Assembly: GCA_045638145.1 (NCBI GenBank)
Contig: JAZUAU010000027.1
Coordinates: 1 to 64,000, forward strand
Direction of reading: 5' to 3'
Length of the DNA stretch: 64,000 nucleotides
Origin: SFWF01 sp045638145
Lineage (GTDB): Bacteria > Bacillota > Clostridia > Oscillospirales > Acutalibacteraceae
Shown: piece by piece, positions 14,997-23,447 of the stretch
Layout: each line of letters starts with the position of its first letter
How positions within the stretch are numbered: position 1 is the first letter of the stretch
The notes under the pieces: model-generated
Databases searched by the model: none
What the model saw: only the letters and a program-made list of their open reading frames with translations
Told to the model about the DNA's origin: nothing
Position numbers and translations under genes: made by a program

Positions 14997-15908
14997 ATGT
15001 TTTATAATGATTTGAATTCACACCTTAAAAATAAATACGGCACTAAAATATATAAGCTCTCTTTGGACGGCGGACTCACCTGCCCTAACCGTGACGGCAC
15101 AGTTGGCACTAAAGGGTGCATTTTTTGCAGTAATTCTGGCAGCGGCGAATTTGCCGAAAGACAGTGTGGAAGTATTGTTCTTCAGCTTGAAAAGGCTAAA
15201 CAACGGGTTGAAGCCAAAAACAAGAATGGAAAATATATCGCTTATTTTCAGTCCTTTACAAACACATACGGGAACATAGATTATCTCCGGCGAATTTACC
15301 GCGAGGCTATTGCCCCCGATTATATAGTAGGGCTTTCGATTGCGACCCGTCCCGACTGTCTGGGTGATGAGGTTATGGCTCTGTTATCGGAAATTAATAA
15401 AATTAAGCCCGTTTCGGTCGAGCTTGGACTTCAGACTATTCACGAAGAAACGGCAGAATATATCAGGCGAGGATATAAAACCGAGGTTTTTGACGGTGCT
15501 GTAAAACGGCTGAAAGCTTTAGGCATTGAAACGGTGACTCATATTATTTTGGGGCTTCCCGCAGAAAGTGAAGAAATGATGCTTGAGACGGTTCGGCATA
15601 TCGGTGCTCTCGGTGTAGATGGGGTGAAATTCCACCTGTTATATATAATCCGCGGCACCGACCTTGAAAAAGACTATGAAAAAGGTCTTTTCAACACCCT
15701 TTCTATGGAAAAATACGTTGATATCCTCGAAAAGTGCATACGGGAACTGCCCGAAAGCACGGTAATCCACCGACTGACCGGTGACGGTGCAAAAAGAGAG
15801 CTTGTTGCTCCTCTTTGGTCGGCAGATAAGAAAAAGGTTTTAAATTATATTAAAAAACGTTTCAATGATGACTGTCTCATACAGGGCAGCAAATATAAAA
15901 AGGGGTAA
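14997..15908 (+). CDS. YhcC/TIGR01212-family radical SAM protein
   Basis: A 303-aa radical SAM enzyme of the YhcC (TIGR01212) type. The iron-sulfur motif is in SLDGGLTCPNRDGTVGTKGCIFC, with cysteines spaced as in this family rather than simple CxxxCxxC. ELGLQTIHEETAEYIRRGY and HIILGLPAE are further hallmarks. The substrate of the bacterial family is uncertain; some members act in tRNA modification. It is followed 5 nt later by the ZIP gene, so the two are probably co-transcribed. Confidence 0.9.
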   Translation: MFYNDLNSHLKNKYGTKIYKLSLDGGLTCPNRDGTVGTKGCIFCSNSGSGEFAERQCGSIVLQLEKAKQRVEAKNKNGKYIAYFQSFTNTYGNIDYLRRIYREAIAPDYIVGLSIATRPDCLGDEVMALLSEINKIKPVSVELGLQTIHEETAEYIRRGYKTEVFDGAVKRLKALGIETVTHIILGLPAESEEMMLETVRHIGALGVDGVKFHLLYIIRGTDLEKDYEKGLFNTLSMEKYVDILEKCIRELPESTVIHRLTGDGAKRELVAPLWSADKKKVLNYIKKRFNDDCLIQGSKYKKG

Positions 15909-15913
15909 AGTTT

Positions 15914-16666
15914 ATGACAATGGTTTTAATCACTGCGCTCGGTGTTGGCGGCGCAACGCTTTTCGGCTCGGTTTTGGGCTTTGTTTTCAGAAAAATATCT
16001 CACAAGTTTTCGGATATTGTTCTCTCCTTTGCGGCAGGCGTTATGCTTGCGGCGGCGGTACTCGGACTTATTATTCCGTCGGTTGAATACGGCGGAAAAT
16101 TTGGCCTTTTGTATGCTGTTGCGGGAATTTTTGCGGGTGCACTTTGCCTGAATGTCATTGACAAGCTTGTTCCCCACCTGCACCGTCTTGCGGGAGCGGA
16201 TCCCGAATCTCATAACAACGGAAATCTTTCAAGGGTTATTCTTTTCTTAATGGCGATTGCCATTCACAATCTGCCCGAAGGTATTGCGGCAGGCGTTGGT
16301 TTCGGCTCGGGTGACGTGAGCGGTGCTCTTCTTATCGCCGGCGGAATCGCTCTGCAGAATATCCCCGAGGGTATGGTAATTATCGGACCTATGCTGGCGG
16401 CAGGAGTCAGCACAAAAAGGACCCTCGTTGTCGCTCTTATAACGGGGCTTGTCGAGGTTGTCGGCACACTTATCGGCTATTTTGCGGTTACCGTTTCGAC
16501 TGCTATTCTCCCCTTTGCGCTCGCCTTTGCCGGCGGCACGATGCTCTATGTTGTCAGCGATGAGATGATACCGGAAACCCACGGTCATGGCGGAGAGCGC
16601 GGCGCAACCTACTCCCTTCTTGTCGGCTTCTCGGTAATGCTCGTGAGTGATGTGTTGTTGGGATAA
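15914..16666 (+). CDS. ZIP family metal transporter
   Basis: A 250-aa divalent-metal importer with about eight hydrophobic segments. The metal path motifs HNLPEGIAAGVGFG in helix 4 and ALQNIPEGM in helix 5 are intact. A His/Asp-rich loop (PHLHRLAGADPESHNNG) lies between helices 3 and 4, and GHGGERG sits before the last helix. It is the second gene after the radical SAM gene. The metal (Zn, Fe or Mn) cannot be assigned. Confidence 0.9.
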   Translation: MTMVLITALGVGGATLFGSVLGFVFRKISHKFSDIVLSFAAGVMLAAAVLGLIIPSVEYGGKFGLLYAVAGIFAGALCLNVIDKLVPHLHRLAGADPESHNNGNLSRVILFLMAIAIHNLPEGIAAGVGFGSGDVSGALLIAGGIALQNIPEGMVIIGPMLAAGVSTKRTLVVALITGLVEVVGTLIGYFAVTVSTAILPFALAFAGGTMLYVVSDEMIPETHGHGGERGATYSLLVGFSVMLVSDVLLG

Positions 16667-16671
16667 ACCCA

Positions 16672-16822
16672 AATGCAAAATGCAAAATGCAAAGCGCAAA
16701 ATTAAGGTGTGGCTTCGCCACAAATATATATTGTCGGCTATGCCGACACCTTTCCCTCGCTCACGGCGCCGTCCCCCTTTGTCCTACGGACATTTCCCCG
16801 AGCCATTTGCCCTCGGCCCTAA
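16672..16822. repeat. Intergenic repeat block with mini-hairpins
   Basis: The block holds three short AATGCAAA-type iterations, then the stems GTGGC/GCCAC (around 16709-16721) and GTCGGC/GCCGAC (around 16732-16748), each with a small loop. The GTCGGC/GCCGAC module recurs near 17316. No gene is seen. Confidence 0.55.
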
Positions 16823-16823
16823 A

Positions 16824-16852
16824 AAAAGAGCTTCTCGACGAGAAGCTCTTTT
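16824..16852. terminator. Terminator, left border of cassette C
   Basis: AAAAGAGCTTCTCG (16824-16837), a single-base centre, and CGAGAAGCTCTTTT (16839-16852). The HTH gene ends at its edge. Confidence 0.85.
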
Positions 16853-17050
16853 TTATTCCACAAATTCAGCTATATCTTCAAGTCTGCAATTAAGCGCAGA
16901 GCAAAGCTTATCCAGCGTCTTTGTTTCAATATTCTCATTAGCTTTCAGTCTTCTCACCGTCTTACTGTCGATGCCGCACTTTTCTCTGAGCCAATAAGTT
17001 GAGACGCCTTTTTCTTCCATTGTTTTCCAAAGTCTGTCAAAAACTATCAT
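16853..17050 (-). CDS. Small HTH regulator (Cro/CI type), cassette C
   Basis: A 65-aa DNA-binding protein of the HTH_26 type. The helices read GVSTYWLREKCGIDSKTVRRLKANEN, followed by ETKTLDKLCSALNCRLEDIAEFV. The ATG at 17050 is preferred because AAGGTGGGG ends 6 nt before it; an in-frame GTG at 17062 lies inside that site. It is divergent from the 53-aa gene with three related operator sites between them. Confidence 0.85.
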   Translation of the reverse strand: MIVFDRLWKTMEEKGVSTYWLREKCGIDSKTVRRLKANENIETKTLDKLCSALNCRLEDIAEFVE

Positions 17051-17119
17051 TATAATCCCCACCTTGACAAATATTATTATGGGGGTTATAATCCAAATTA
17101 TTAAGGGGATATAATCCCC
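17051..17119. promoter_or_regulatory. Consensus promoter overlapped by operators, cassette C
   Basis: TTGACA (17064-17069), 17 nt, TATAAT (17087-17092) form a perfect plus promoter for the 53-aa gene. Operator-like copies are TATAATCCCC (17051-17060), GGGGGTTATAATCC (17081-17094, covering the -10) and GGGGAT-ATA-ATCCCC (17105-17119). Binding would occlude RNA polymerase. Confidence 0.8.
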
Positions 17120-17138
17120 ATAAAAATAGGTGGTTATT

Positions 17139-17300
17139 ATGACAGATTATAAAGAAATGTATCGCGAGCTGTTTATCGCAACGACAAAAGCCATCGAGCT
17201 TTTAGTCGAAGCCCAAAAGAAATGTGAGGATATTTACATAAATGCAGAGGATAAGGAAAACATTATCCGAATAGTAGAAAAAATAAAGGCCGAAAAATAA
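17139..17300 (+). CDS. 53-aa small protein, partner of cassette C
   Basis: A paralogue of the 54-aa protein at 11594-11758. It begins MTDYKEMYRELFIATTKAI and shares the AEDKENIIRIVEKIKAE end. Predicted helical and soluble. AGGTGG precedes the ATG and the consensus promoter above drives it. Its neighbour is an HTH protein rather than the ribbon-helix-helix neighbour of its paralogue. Function unknown. Confidence 0.75.
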   Translation: MTDYKEMYRELFIATTKAIELLVEAQKKCEDIYINAEDKENIIRIVEKIKAEK

Positions 17301-17349
17301 TTTTATAATTATTTTGTCGGCTATGCCGACACCTTTCCCCTTTCCCTAA

Positions 17350-17382
17350 AAAAGAGGTTCTCGATTAACGAGAACCTCTTTT
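17350..17382. terminator. Terminator shared by cassette C and rarA
   Basis: AAAAGAGGTTCTCG (17350-17363) and CGAGAACCTCTTTT (17369-17382). The rarA stop codon (17365-17367) is in the loop, so one arm encodes the last residues of RarA. Confidence 0.85.
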
Positions 17383-18633
17383 TATAATCTCCCAATATTC
17401 TTTAAATTTCTGCTCGGTTTTGTTGTCGCCGTATTCATAGAACTTAGTGTTTTTAAGATCGTCGGGCAGATACTGCTGAGCTACCCAGCGGTTTGGGTAG
17501 CTGTGGGGGTATTTATAAAACTGACCCGGGTTTCCGTTGTCTGCACCGTCAAAATGCTTGTTCTGAAGATGACGGGGAACCGGTCCGCCCTTTCCTTTTT
17601 CTATAGCGTCCATAGCCGCAAAGACGGCATCGTGAGCGGTGTTGGATTTGGGGCTGATTGCAACGAGAACTACCGCATCGGCAAGGGGTATTGCCGCTTC
17701 GGGAAGTCCTACTGCGTTTGCCATATCGACCGCCGCTTTTACAATCGGAATTATCTGCGGATAAGCGAGACCCACATCCTCTGCTGCGCATACCATAAGT
17801 CTGCGGCAGGCAGAGGGTAAATCTCCTGCGGCGAGAAGCCTTGCAAGATAGTAAACTGCGGCATCCGGGTCGCTTCCTCGCATAGATTTCTGATAGGCGG
17901 AAACTATATCGTAATGCTCATCACCCTCGCGGTCATAACGTACGGAGGAGTGGGCTAAAAGCTGTTCCAATACCTCATTGGTAACAATTGAAACGCCATC
18001 CTCAAGGCTTGTCATAACGGCAAGCTCAAGGGTGTTTAGAGCACGGCGGACATCCCCCGAGCAGCTTCGGGCGATTTTAAAGGCTTCCGCTTGGTCGATT
18101 TCCACCTTTATTCCCTTTTCATCCTCCAAAAAGACGGCGGCGCGAAGAATCGCGGGCACAACCTCTCCCGGTGCAATCTCTTTAAACTCGAAAACAGTCG
18201 AGCGACTGAGAATCGCATTGTAAACATAGAAAAAGGGATTTTCTGTAGTCGATGCGATAAGGGTTATGTCCCCGTTTTCGATATACTCGAGTAAAATCTG
18301 CTGCTGCTTTTTATTGAAGGACTGAATCTCATCAAGATAGAGAAGCACTCCGCCTGCGGCTTCGATAGAGCCGAGGTCGCCGATTATAGATTTAATGTCA
18401 GCGGTGGAGGCGGTCGTCGCGTTGAGGTAATAGAGTTTCTTTCCGCATTTTGCAGAAATTATCTTGGCAACCGTAGTCTTACCTACGCCCGACGGTCCGT
18501 AAAATATGAGGTTCGGTACTGTGCCCGATTCAATAATTTTTCTAAGCACCTTGCCATTGCCCAGGAGATGCTTTTGACCTACCACCCCGTCGAGGGTAGT
18601 GGGTCTTGCTCGGTCGGCAAGCGGTTTTGACAT
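17365..18633 (-). CDS. rarA: Replication-associated recombination protein A (MgsA/RarA)
   Basis: A 422-aa AAA+ ATPase acting at stalled replication forks. It has FYGPSGVGKTTVAKII (Walker A), LLYLDEIQSFNKKQQ (Walker B), STTENPFFYVYNAILSRSTVFEF (sensor and arginine-finger region) and the C-terminal tetramerisation part ending PHSYPNRWVAQQYLPD. GGAGGTGACC precedes the ATG. It is downstream of glyA on the same strand with a 35-nt gap. Confidence 0.94.
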   Translation of the reverse strand: MSKPLADRARPTTLDGVVGQKHLLGNGKVLRKIIESGTVPNLIFYGPSGVGKTTVAKIISAKCGKKLYYLNATTASTADIKSIIGDLGSIEAAGGVLLYLDEIQSFNKKQQQILLEYIENGDITLIASTTENPFFYVYNAILSRSTVFEFKEIAPGEVVPAILRAAVFLEDEKGIKVEIDQAEAFKIARSCSGDVRRALNTLELAVMTSLEDGVSIVTNEVLEQLLAHSSVRYDREGDEHYDIVSAYQKSMRGSDPDAAVYYLARLLAAGDLPSACRRLMVCAAEDVGLAYPQIIPIVKAAVDMANAVGLPEAAIPLADAVVLVAISPKSNTAHDAVFAAMDAIEKGKGGPVPRHLQNKHFDGADNGNPGQFYKYPHSYPNRWVAQQYLPDDLKNTKFYEYGDNKTEQKFKEYWEIIKRGSR

Positions 18634-18668
18634 ACGGTCACCTCCATTAGTTATTTATTTCTTTCGAT

Positions 18669-19916
18669 TTAATAAAGCGGATATTTTTTGCAGATATCTG
18701 CAACGCCTTTCTTAATATAATCCTTATTTGCTTCAAAGTCGGAAATTGCAAGGGAGATATACTCTGCAATCTTGTCCATATCTTCCTCTTTGAGTCCTCT
18801 TGTTGTAGCGGCAGGGGTGCCGATACGAAGTCCCGAAGTGATGAAGGGAGACTGGGGGTCGTTGGGGATAGCATTCTTGTTAGCGGTAATGTTTACCTCA
18901 TCAAGTCTGTTCTCAAGCTCCTTACCTGTTACGTCGGTGCCTACAAGGTCAACGAGCATAAGGTGGTTATCAGTGCCGCCCGATACTAATTTTACCCCTC
19001 TCTTGGTGAGTCCGTCTGCAAGAGCCTTTGCATTCTTTACAATCTGCTCCTGATATGCCTTAAACTCAGGCTTTAATGCCTCGCCGAAGCAGACAGCCTT
19101 AGCGGCGATAACGTGCATTAAGGGTCCACCCTGATTTCCGGGGAATACTGCCTTATCGATAGCCTTTGCAAGCTCGTCCTTACAGAGGATAAGACCACCA
19201 CGAGGACCGCGAAGGGTCTTGTGGGTGGTAGTGGTAACGATATCTGCATAAGGCACGGGGCTCATATGAAGTCCTGCGGCAACAAGACCTGCAATGTGCG
19301 CCATATCTACCATAAAGAGTGCGCCGACCTCTTTTGCAATGTCGGCAATAACATCAAAACGGATTTCACGGCAGTATGCAGAAGCTCCTGCAACGATTAA
19401 TTTAGGATTGCATTCCTTTGCAATTCTTCTCATCTCGTCATAGTCGATATATCCGTCGTCGCCAACACCGTAGGGAACGAAGTTGTAATTCTTACCCGAA
19501 GCGTTTACGGGCGAGCCGTGGGTTAGGTGTCCGCCGTGAGCAAGGTTCATACCCATAACGGTATCGCCATGCTCGATAACTGCGGAATAAGCCGCCATAT
19601 TAGCCTGTGCACCCGAGTGAGGTTGAACATTTGCGTGGTCAGCACCGAAGAGCTTACATGCGCGGTCTCTTGCGATATCCTCAACAACGTCTACGTGAAC
19701 GCAGCCACCGTAGTATCTCTTTCCGGGAAGACCCTCGGCATATTTATTTGTAAGAATAGAGCCCATTGCCGCCATAACTGCGGGGGAAACAAAGTTCTCC
19801 GAAGCGATAAGCTCAATATTGTTCTGCTGTCTCTTGTGTTCGTTTTCCATAGCAGTAGCAACCTCGGGGTCGAAGCCTGCCACGAAATCAATGGACTTCA
19901 TTAAATTTTCGTACAT
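18669..19916 (-). CDS. glyA: Serine hydroxymethyltransferase
   Basis: A 415-aa PLP enzyme interconverting serine plus tetrahydrofolate with glycine plus 5,10-methylene-THF. NIELIASENFVS, the cofactor lysine in TTTTHKTLRGPRGG and SGLRIGTPAATTRG are family hallmarks. The start is set at ATG 19916 since GGAGG lies 8 nt before it; an earlier in-frame ATG at 19931 would overlap this site. A promoter lies at 19948. Confidence 0.96.
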   Translation of the reverse strand: MYENLMKSIDFVAGFDPEVATAMENEHKRQQNNIELIASENFVSPAVMAAMGSILTNKYAEGLPGKRYYGGCVHVDVVEDIARDRACKLFGADHANVQPHSGAQANMAAYSAVIEHGDTVMGMNLAHGGHLTHGSPVNASGKNYNFVPYGVGDDGYIDYDEMRRIAKECNPKLIVAGASAYCREIRFDVIADIAKEVGALFMVDMAHIAGLVAAGLHMSPVPYADIVTTTTHKTLRGPRGGLILCKDELAKAIDKAVFPGNQGGPLMHVIAAKAVCFGEALKPEFKAYQEQIVKNAKALADGLTKRGVKLVSGGTDNHLMLVDLVGTDVTGKELENRLDEVNITANKNAIPNDPQSPFITSGLRIGTPAATTRGLKEEDMDKIAEYISLAISDFEANKDYIKKGVADICKKYPLY

Positions 19917-19947
19917 AAAGGTATCCTCCAAAAAACATATATGTCAT

Positions 19948-19976
19948 ATTTTACTATAAATTAATTGTAAATGCAA
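19948..19976 (-). promoter_or_regulatory. Promoter of glyA
   Basis: TTGCAT (19971-19976), 17-nt spacer, TAAAAT (19948-19953) on minus. Confidence 0.75.
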
Positions 19977-19984
19977 GGACAAAT

Positions 19985-20160
19985 ATCAATGAACTTTATG
20001 TTTTCTTATGGTTCAATCTGTCTTTGTAGAGGAGGGGTTCCACCCCCTCCCGCAAGAATTAAAGAAACGGGAGGGCTCAGAGCTTCTCATCTTACGCCTC
20101 GGTCGGTGCTTCTGCTTCGCAGAGGTATCCTCCGGACACCTGCATCCCTCCCCTACGCGA
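19985..20160. repeat. GC-richer intergenic repeat segment
   Basis: It contains inverted GGGAGGG/CCCTCCC type stretches, for example GAGGGGTTCC/CCACCCCCTC near 20032-20050, and a GCTTCGC-type mini-hairpin. No gene with a ribosome site was found. Confidence 0.4.
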
Positions 20161-20161
20161 T

Positions 20162-20434
20162 TTATTGATTATCCGAGAGCGCCAAGGTCATTATTTTTAT
20201 ACCGAGAGAAAGTCCCTCATAAAATGCGTTTTCCTGTAGCTTTGAATTATACTCTTCAACACAGTCCTTATACTTTTCAAAAAGCTCCTTTTGGGCCGCC
20301 TTCAGCCCCGAATTTAAGCTTTCTTCATTCCTCGCTATCAGTTCCACAAGCTCTTTCAGGTCTTTCTTCCCCTTTTCGCAGTTTTCAAAGGGAGTCAGAT
20401 TTCCGTACCATAAATCTCTTATTATTTGTTTCAT
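20162..20434 (-). CDS. DUF6809-like small protein, partner of cassette D
   Basis: A 90-aa soluble helical protein with MKQIIRDLWYGNLTPFENC at the start and EYNSKLQENAFYEGLSLG near the end, matching the DUF6809 pattern as I know it (RDLWYGN.xPFE). Function is unknown; the family is common in Clostridia next to XRE regulators. The start is ATG 20434 with GAGG 8 nt before. It is divergent from an XRE gene with three operator-like sites between. Confidence 0.8.
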   Translation of the reverse strand: MKQIIRDLWYGNLTPFENCEKGKKDLKELVELIARNEESLNSGLKAAQKELFEKYKDCVEEYNSKLQENAFYEGLSLGIKIMTLALSDNQ

Positions 20435-20463
20435 TTTTATCACCTCGTGATAATTATAGCATA

Positions 20464-20538
20464 ATTACCATAATGGTACAATAGTCAATTGTGCCAAAAC
20501 GGTAATATATAAAACTATAGAATGTGCTAAAATGGTAC
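20464..20538. promoter_or_regulatory. Three operator-like repeats of cassette D
   Basis: TACCAT-A-ATGGTA (20466-20478) is a perfect palindrome. Related sites GTGCCAAAACGGTA (around 20491-20504) and GTGCTAAAATGGTAC (around 20524-20538) fit a common GTRCCAWWAYGGTAC pattern. Confidence 0.7.
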
Positions 20539-20553
20539 AAAAGGAGTGGTTTT

Positions 20554-20772
20554 ATGTACGGTAAAAGATTACAGTCTGCGAGAAAAAATGCAAGACTTTC
20601 ACTTGAAAAGGTAGCCGAAATAATGAACACAACCCACGCCACTATTTCACGATATGAAAACGAAAAGCGAAAACCCGACCCCGAAACACTCGCGGCGCTC
20701 TGTTCGCTTTATAAGGTTTCGGCAAATTATATTTTAGGTTTAGATAAAGACCTGCCTCATCCCCAGGAGTAA
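20554..20772 (+). CDS. Small XRE-family HTH regulator, cassette D
   Basis: A 72-aa Cro/CI-type protein beginning MYGKRLQSARKNARLSLEKV, with the recognition region MNTTHATISRYENEKRKPD and the common tail YKVSANYILGLDKDLP. The ATG at 20554 has AAGGAG upstream. It probably binds the three sites at 20464-20538. A terminator follows at 20793. Confidence 0.88.
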   Translation: MYGKRLQSARKNARLSLEKVAEIMNTTHATISRYENEKRKPDPETLAALCSLYKVSANYILGLDKDLPHPQE

Positions 20773-20790
20773 AAACACAATATTGAAAAC

Positions 20791-20836
20791 AAAAAAGCAA
20801 GAGTAAAAGGAACAATCCTTCTATTCTTGCTTTTAT
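20791..20836 (+). terminator. Terminator of the cassette D XRE gene
   Basis: AAAAGCAAGA and TCTTGCTTTT arms with a long loop containing AAGGA/TCCTT, ending in a T-rich stretch. Confidence 0.75.
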
Positions 20837-20857
20837 TTTTATAATGATTGCAATTCG

Positions 20858-21925
20858 TTAAATAAACGAACGGACGATTGTTTTCATTTCGTCCCATTTT
20901 GCTTCCATATCGGAAACAAGCTTTAACTGTGTGCGGCAACGGTCAAGATTCTGTCCTGGGTAAGAGGTCTTGAAATAGGTGTCGCCCTCGAGGTAGTCGG
21001 TTAAAAATCGCATTCCGCATTCAATGGTCATCATCTTTGCGCCCTCGGGTAAAAGCTCAATTTCAGAGGACTCGAGCAGTCCGTCAACCCCCCTAAGGAA
21101 GCCCTCAGTGTATGCCTTGAACATAGGAAGGCTCATAGTAACTTTAGATAAGTCCTTTTCGTCCTCGGTAGCAGTTGATGCGCCAAAGCGGATAGCATCG
21201 CCAAAATCGTTTACCGAGAAGCCAGGCATTATAGTATCGAGGTCGATAACACAAAGCGCCTTTCGTGTCTCGGGATGGAGAAGAACGTTGTTAGACTTTG
21301 TATCGTTGTGTGTAACGCGAAGAGGAAGTTTTCCTGCCTCATAATTTTCAAAAAGAATAGAGTAAAACACTTTTCTTTCCTTTATGAAATCAATTTCAGC
21401 CTGAACGCTGGACGCTCTGCCCATTTTGTCCTCTTCCACAGCCGCGAGTAAGGTCTTAAAGCGCTTGGGAGTGTTGTGGAAATCGGGAATTGTTTCAAAA
21501 AGCTTTTCTGCCGGAAAATCACTTAAATTCTTCTGAAATTCGCCAAAAGCAAAGGCGCACTCGTAAAAGTCCTGCTCGTTTTGGGGAAAATCAAGACAAA
21601 TAGCAGGCACAAAATGATAAATGCGCCAGAACTTGTTTTCACGGTCGGGATGATAATATCTTCCGCTCTTTGTGGGGATAAAATGCATAACAGCGCGACA
21701 GCCGCCGGTTTTCTGTACGATATGCTCGCTGACCATACGGATATTATCCATAATCTGTTCTGGGTTTTTGAAAACGTTTGTGTTAATTGCCTGAACTACG
21801 TATTTTTCTCCTTCTTTAGAAGAAATGATATATGTATCGTTAATATGTCCGCCTCCGAAAGGGACACAGGTCGCGGGGTCGATGGTAATGTCAAAATGGC
21901 TTATAGCCCTCAGTACCTTTTCCAA
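20858..21925 (-). CDS. N-acetylhexosamine 1-kinase-like (NahK-like) phosphotransferase
   Basis: A 355-aa aminoglycoside/choline-kinase fold enzyme. It resembles bifidobacterial NahK along its length: FGGGHINDTYII, LPLRVTHNDTKSNNVL (catalytic loop), CVIDLDTIMPG (metal-binding), FGDAIRFGAST.TEDEKDLSKV and MECGMRFLTDYLEGDTYFKT. NahK makes GlcNAc-1-P or GalNAc-1-P from the free sugar. The TTG at 21925 is chosen because GAGGAG lies 5 nt upstream; the frame is open further upstream without a ribosome site. It is divergent from a sugar-phosphate nucleotidyltransferase, which would use its product. Confidence 0.82.
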   Translation of the reverse strand: MEKVLRAISHFDITIDPATCVPFGGGHINDTYIISSKEGEKYVVQAINTNVFKNPEQIMDNIRMVSEHIVQKTGGCRAVMHFIPTKSGRYYHPDRENKFWRIYHFVPAICLDFPQNEQDFYECAFAFGEFQKNLSDFPAEKLFETIPDFHNTPKRFKTLLAAVEEDKMGRASSVQAEIDFIKERKVFYSILFENYEAGKLPLRVTHNDTKSNNVLLHPETRKALCVIDLDTIMPGFSVNDFGDAIRFGASTATEDEKDLSKVTMSLPMFKAYTEGFLRGVDGLLESSEIELLPEGAKMMTIECGMRFLTDYLEGDTYFKTSYPGQNLDRCRTQLKLVSDMEAKWDEMKTIVRSFI

Positions 21926-22119
21926 AAAATCTCCTCGTTTCTCTTTGATTCGACATAGGGGAACCGGATGTGCTGAAGTCATGTACATTAACATTATACT
22001 ACTAACAGCCGAAAAAAGCAATCAAATTATTTTTTGCGATTTTTTCGGCTTGTGATTTGTAAAATATCGTAAATTTATGTTTTTATCAAGATTTGTTCTA
22101 TTAAAAGGGTATTTTCGGC

Positions 22120-22148
22120 TTGCATTATTATATTAAGTGTGTTATATT
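22120..22148 (+). promoter_or_regulatory. Promoter of the nucleotidyltransferase gene
   Basis: TTGCAT (22120-22125), 17 nt, TATATT (22143-22148). Confidence 0.7.
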
Positions 22149-22191
22149 TCAAGTAAAGATTCACTTTAATACCTTATAAGGAGTAATAACT

Positions 22192-23070
22192 ATGGATTTT
22201 CATGCAACACTTGTAATTATGGCAGCCGGTATGGGAAGCCGCTTCGGCGGTCTGAAGCAGGCTGAACCCGTTGGCAAAAACGGTGAAGCTATCGTTGACT
22301 ATTCCATTTATGATGCTGTGGAAGCTGGCTTTGATAAGCTTGTTTTCATCATTAAGAAGGCTATTGAAAAGGACTTCAAGGAGCTTGTTGGCAACCGTAT
22401 TGAGAAAAAGGTAAAGGTTGAGTACGTTTTCCAGGAAAACGATAAGCTTCCCGAGGGTTACACCTGCCCCGCAGAGCGCGTTAAGCCTTGGGGTACAGGT
22501 CACGCTATTCTTTGCTGCAAGGGTATTGTAAACGAGCCTTTCGCAGTTATCAATGCCGACGACTACTACGGCAAGAGCTGCTTTAAGACAATTTATGAGG
22601 AACTGGGAAAGCAGACCGGCGAATATGCAATGGTTGGCTTCCAGCTCAAGAACACTGTTACAGAAAACGGCACCGTTTCACGCGGTATCTGTGAGGTTAA
22701 AGACGGCTGGCTCGAAAAGGTTACCGAATATACAAAGATTGACGCCGAGGGCAAATTCTACAACGACAATGGTGAATATGAGGGCGACCTCGACCCCAAC
22801 GGACTCGTTTCTATGAACCTCTGGGGCTTCGTTCCCGACATCTTCGATTATCTTGAAGAGGATTTCAAGAAGTTCCTCGATGAGAGAATCTTAGAGCCTA
22901 AGTCGGAGTTCTTCATCCCCTTCGAGGTTGACCGCCTTGTTTCGGCAGGAATCAAGAAGGTTCGCGTGCTCGCTTCCGAGGACCGTTGGTACGGAGTTAC
23001 CTACCGTGAGGACAAGCAGAGCGTTGTTGATGCTATTGCAGAAATGACCGCAAAGGGACTTTACAAATAA
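22192..23070 (+). CDS. Sugar-phosphate nucleotidyltransferase
   Basis: A 292-aa NTP-transferase (GT-A-like Rossmann) protein. The nucleotide loop is MAAGMGSRFGGLKQ, the metal-binding acidic motif NADDYYG, and PWGTGHAIL a further family motif. It lacks the left-handed beta-helix of GlmU, so it is a pyrophosphorylase only. Divergence from the NahK-like kinase suggests that it converts the HexNAc-1-P to a UDP-sugar; this is inference from context. A clean ribosome site AAGGAG precedes the ATG. Confidence 0.85.
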   Translation: MDFHATLVIMAAGMGSRFGGLKQAEPVGKNGEAIVDYSIYDAVEAGFDKLVFIIKKAIEKDFKELVGNRIEKKVKVEYVFQENDKLPEGYTCPAERVKPWGTGHAILCCKGIVNEPFAVINADDYYGKSCFKTIYEELGKQTGEYAMVGFQLKNTVTENGTVSRGICEVKDGWLEKVTEYTKIDAEGKFYNDNGEYEGDLDPNGLVSMNLWGFVPDIFDYLEEDFKKFLDERILEPKSEFFIPFEVDRLVSAGIKKVRVLASEDRWYGVTYREDKQSVVDAIAEMTAKGLYK

Positions 23071-23072
23071 AC

Positions 23073-23100
23073 AAAAAGACCGCTTCGGCGGTCTTTTTGT
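23073..23100 (+). terminator. Terminator of the nucleotidyltransferase gene
   Basis: AAAAAGACCGC-TTCG-GCGGTCTTTTT with a stable UUCG loop. Confidence 0.88.
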
Positions 23101-23177
23101 AATGCAAAATGCAAAGCGCAAAATGCAAAATTATGGTGTTCCCTTCGGGAACGATGTAATTACGATACGAAAACAGT

Positions 23178-23408
23178 TTATCTTTTGGGGTATTTAAGGT
23201 TTTCGGGTAATCCCAAAATATAATCCGCAGACACTCCGTAAAATTCGCAAAGTGCTACTATGTGCTCTAATTTAAACTGCCTTTTTCCGCTTTCGTACAA
23301 ATGATATTGCTGTCTTGTAATGTTTAATATCTTTGCCATATCTTCTTGGGTTACTTTGGGCTCTCGGTCTTCTCTAAGGTCTTTCAGCTTTTCATAATAT
23401 AACTTCAT
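23178..23408 (-). CDS. Small XRE-family HTH regulator, cassette E
   Basis: A 76-aa Cro/CI-type protein with KVTQEDMAKILNITRQQYHLYE as the HTH and the tail FYGVSADYILGLPENLKYPKR. GGGAGG lies about 9 nt before the ATG. It is divergent from the 78-aa gene, with CATTC/GAATG repeats between them. Confidence 0.9.
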   Translation of the reverse strand: MKLYYEKLKDLREDREPKVTQEDMAKILNITRQQYHLYESGKRQFKLEHIVALCEFYGVSADYILGLPENLKYPKR

Positions 23409-23447
23409 CTAAAAAAACCTCCCGTCTTTTTTAACATTATAACTTAG

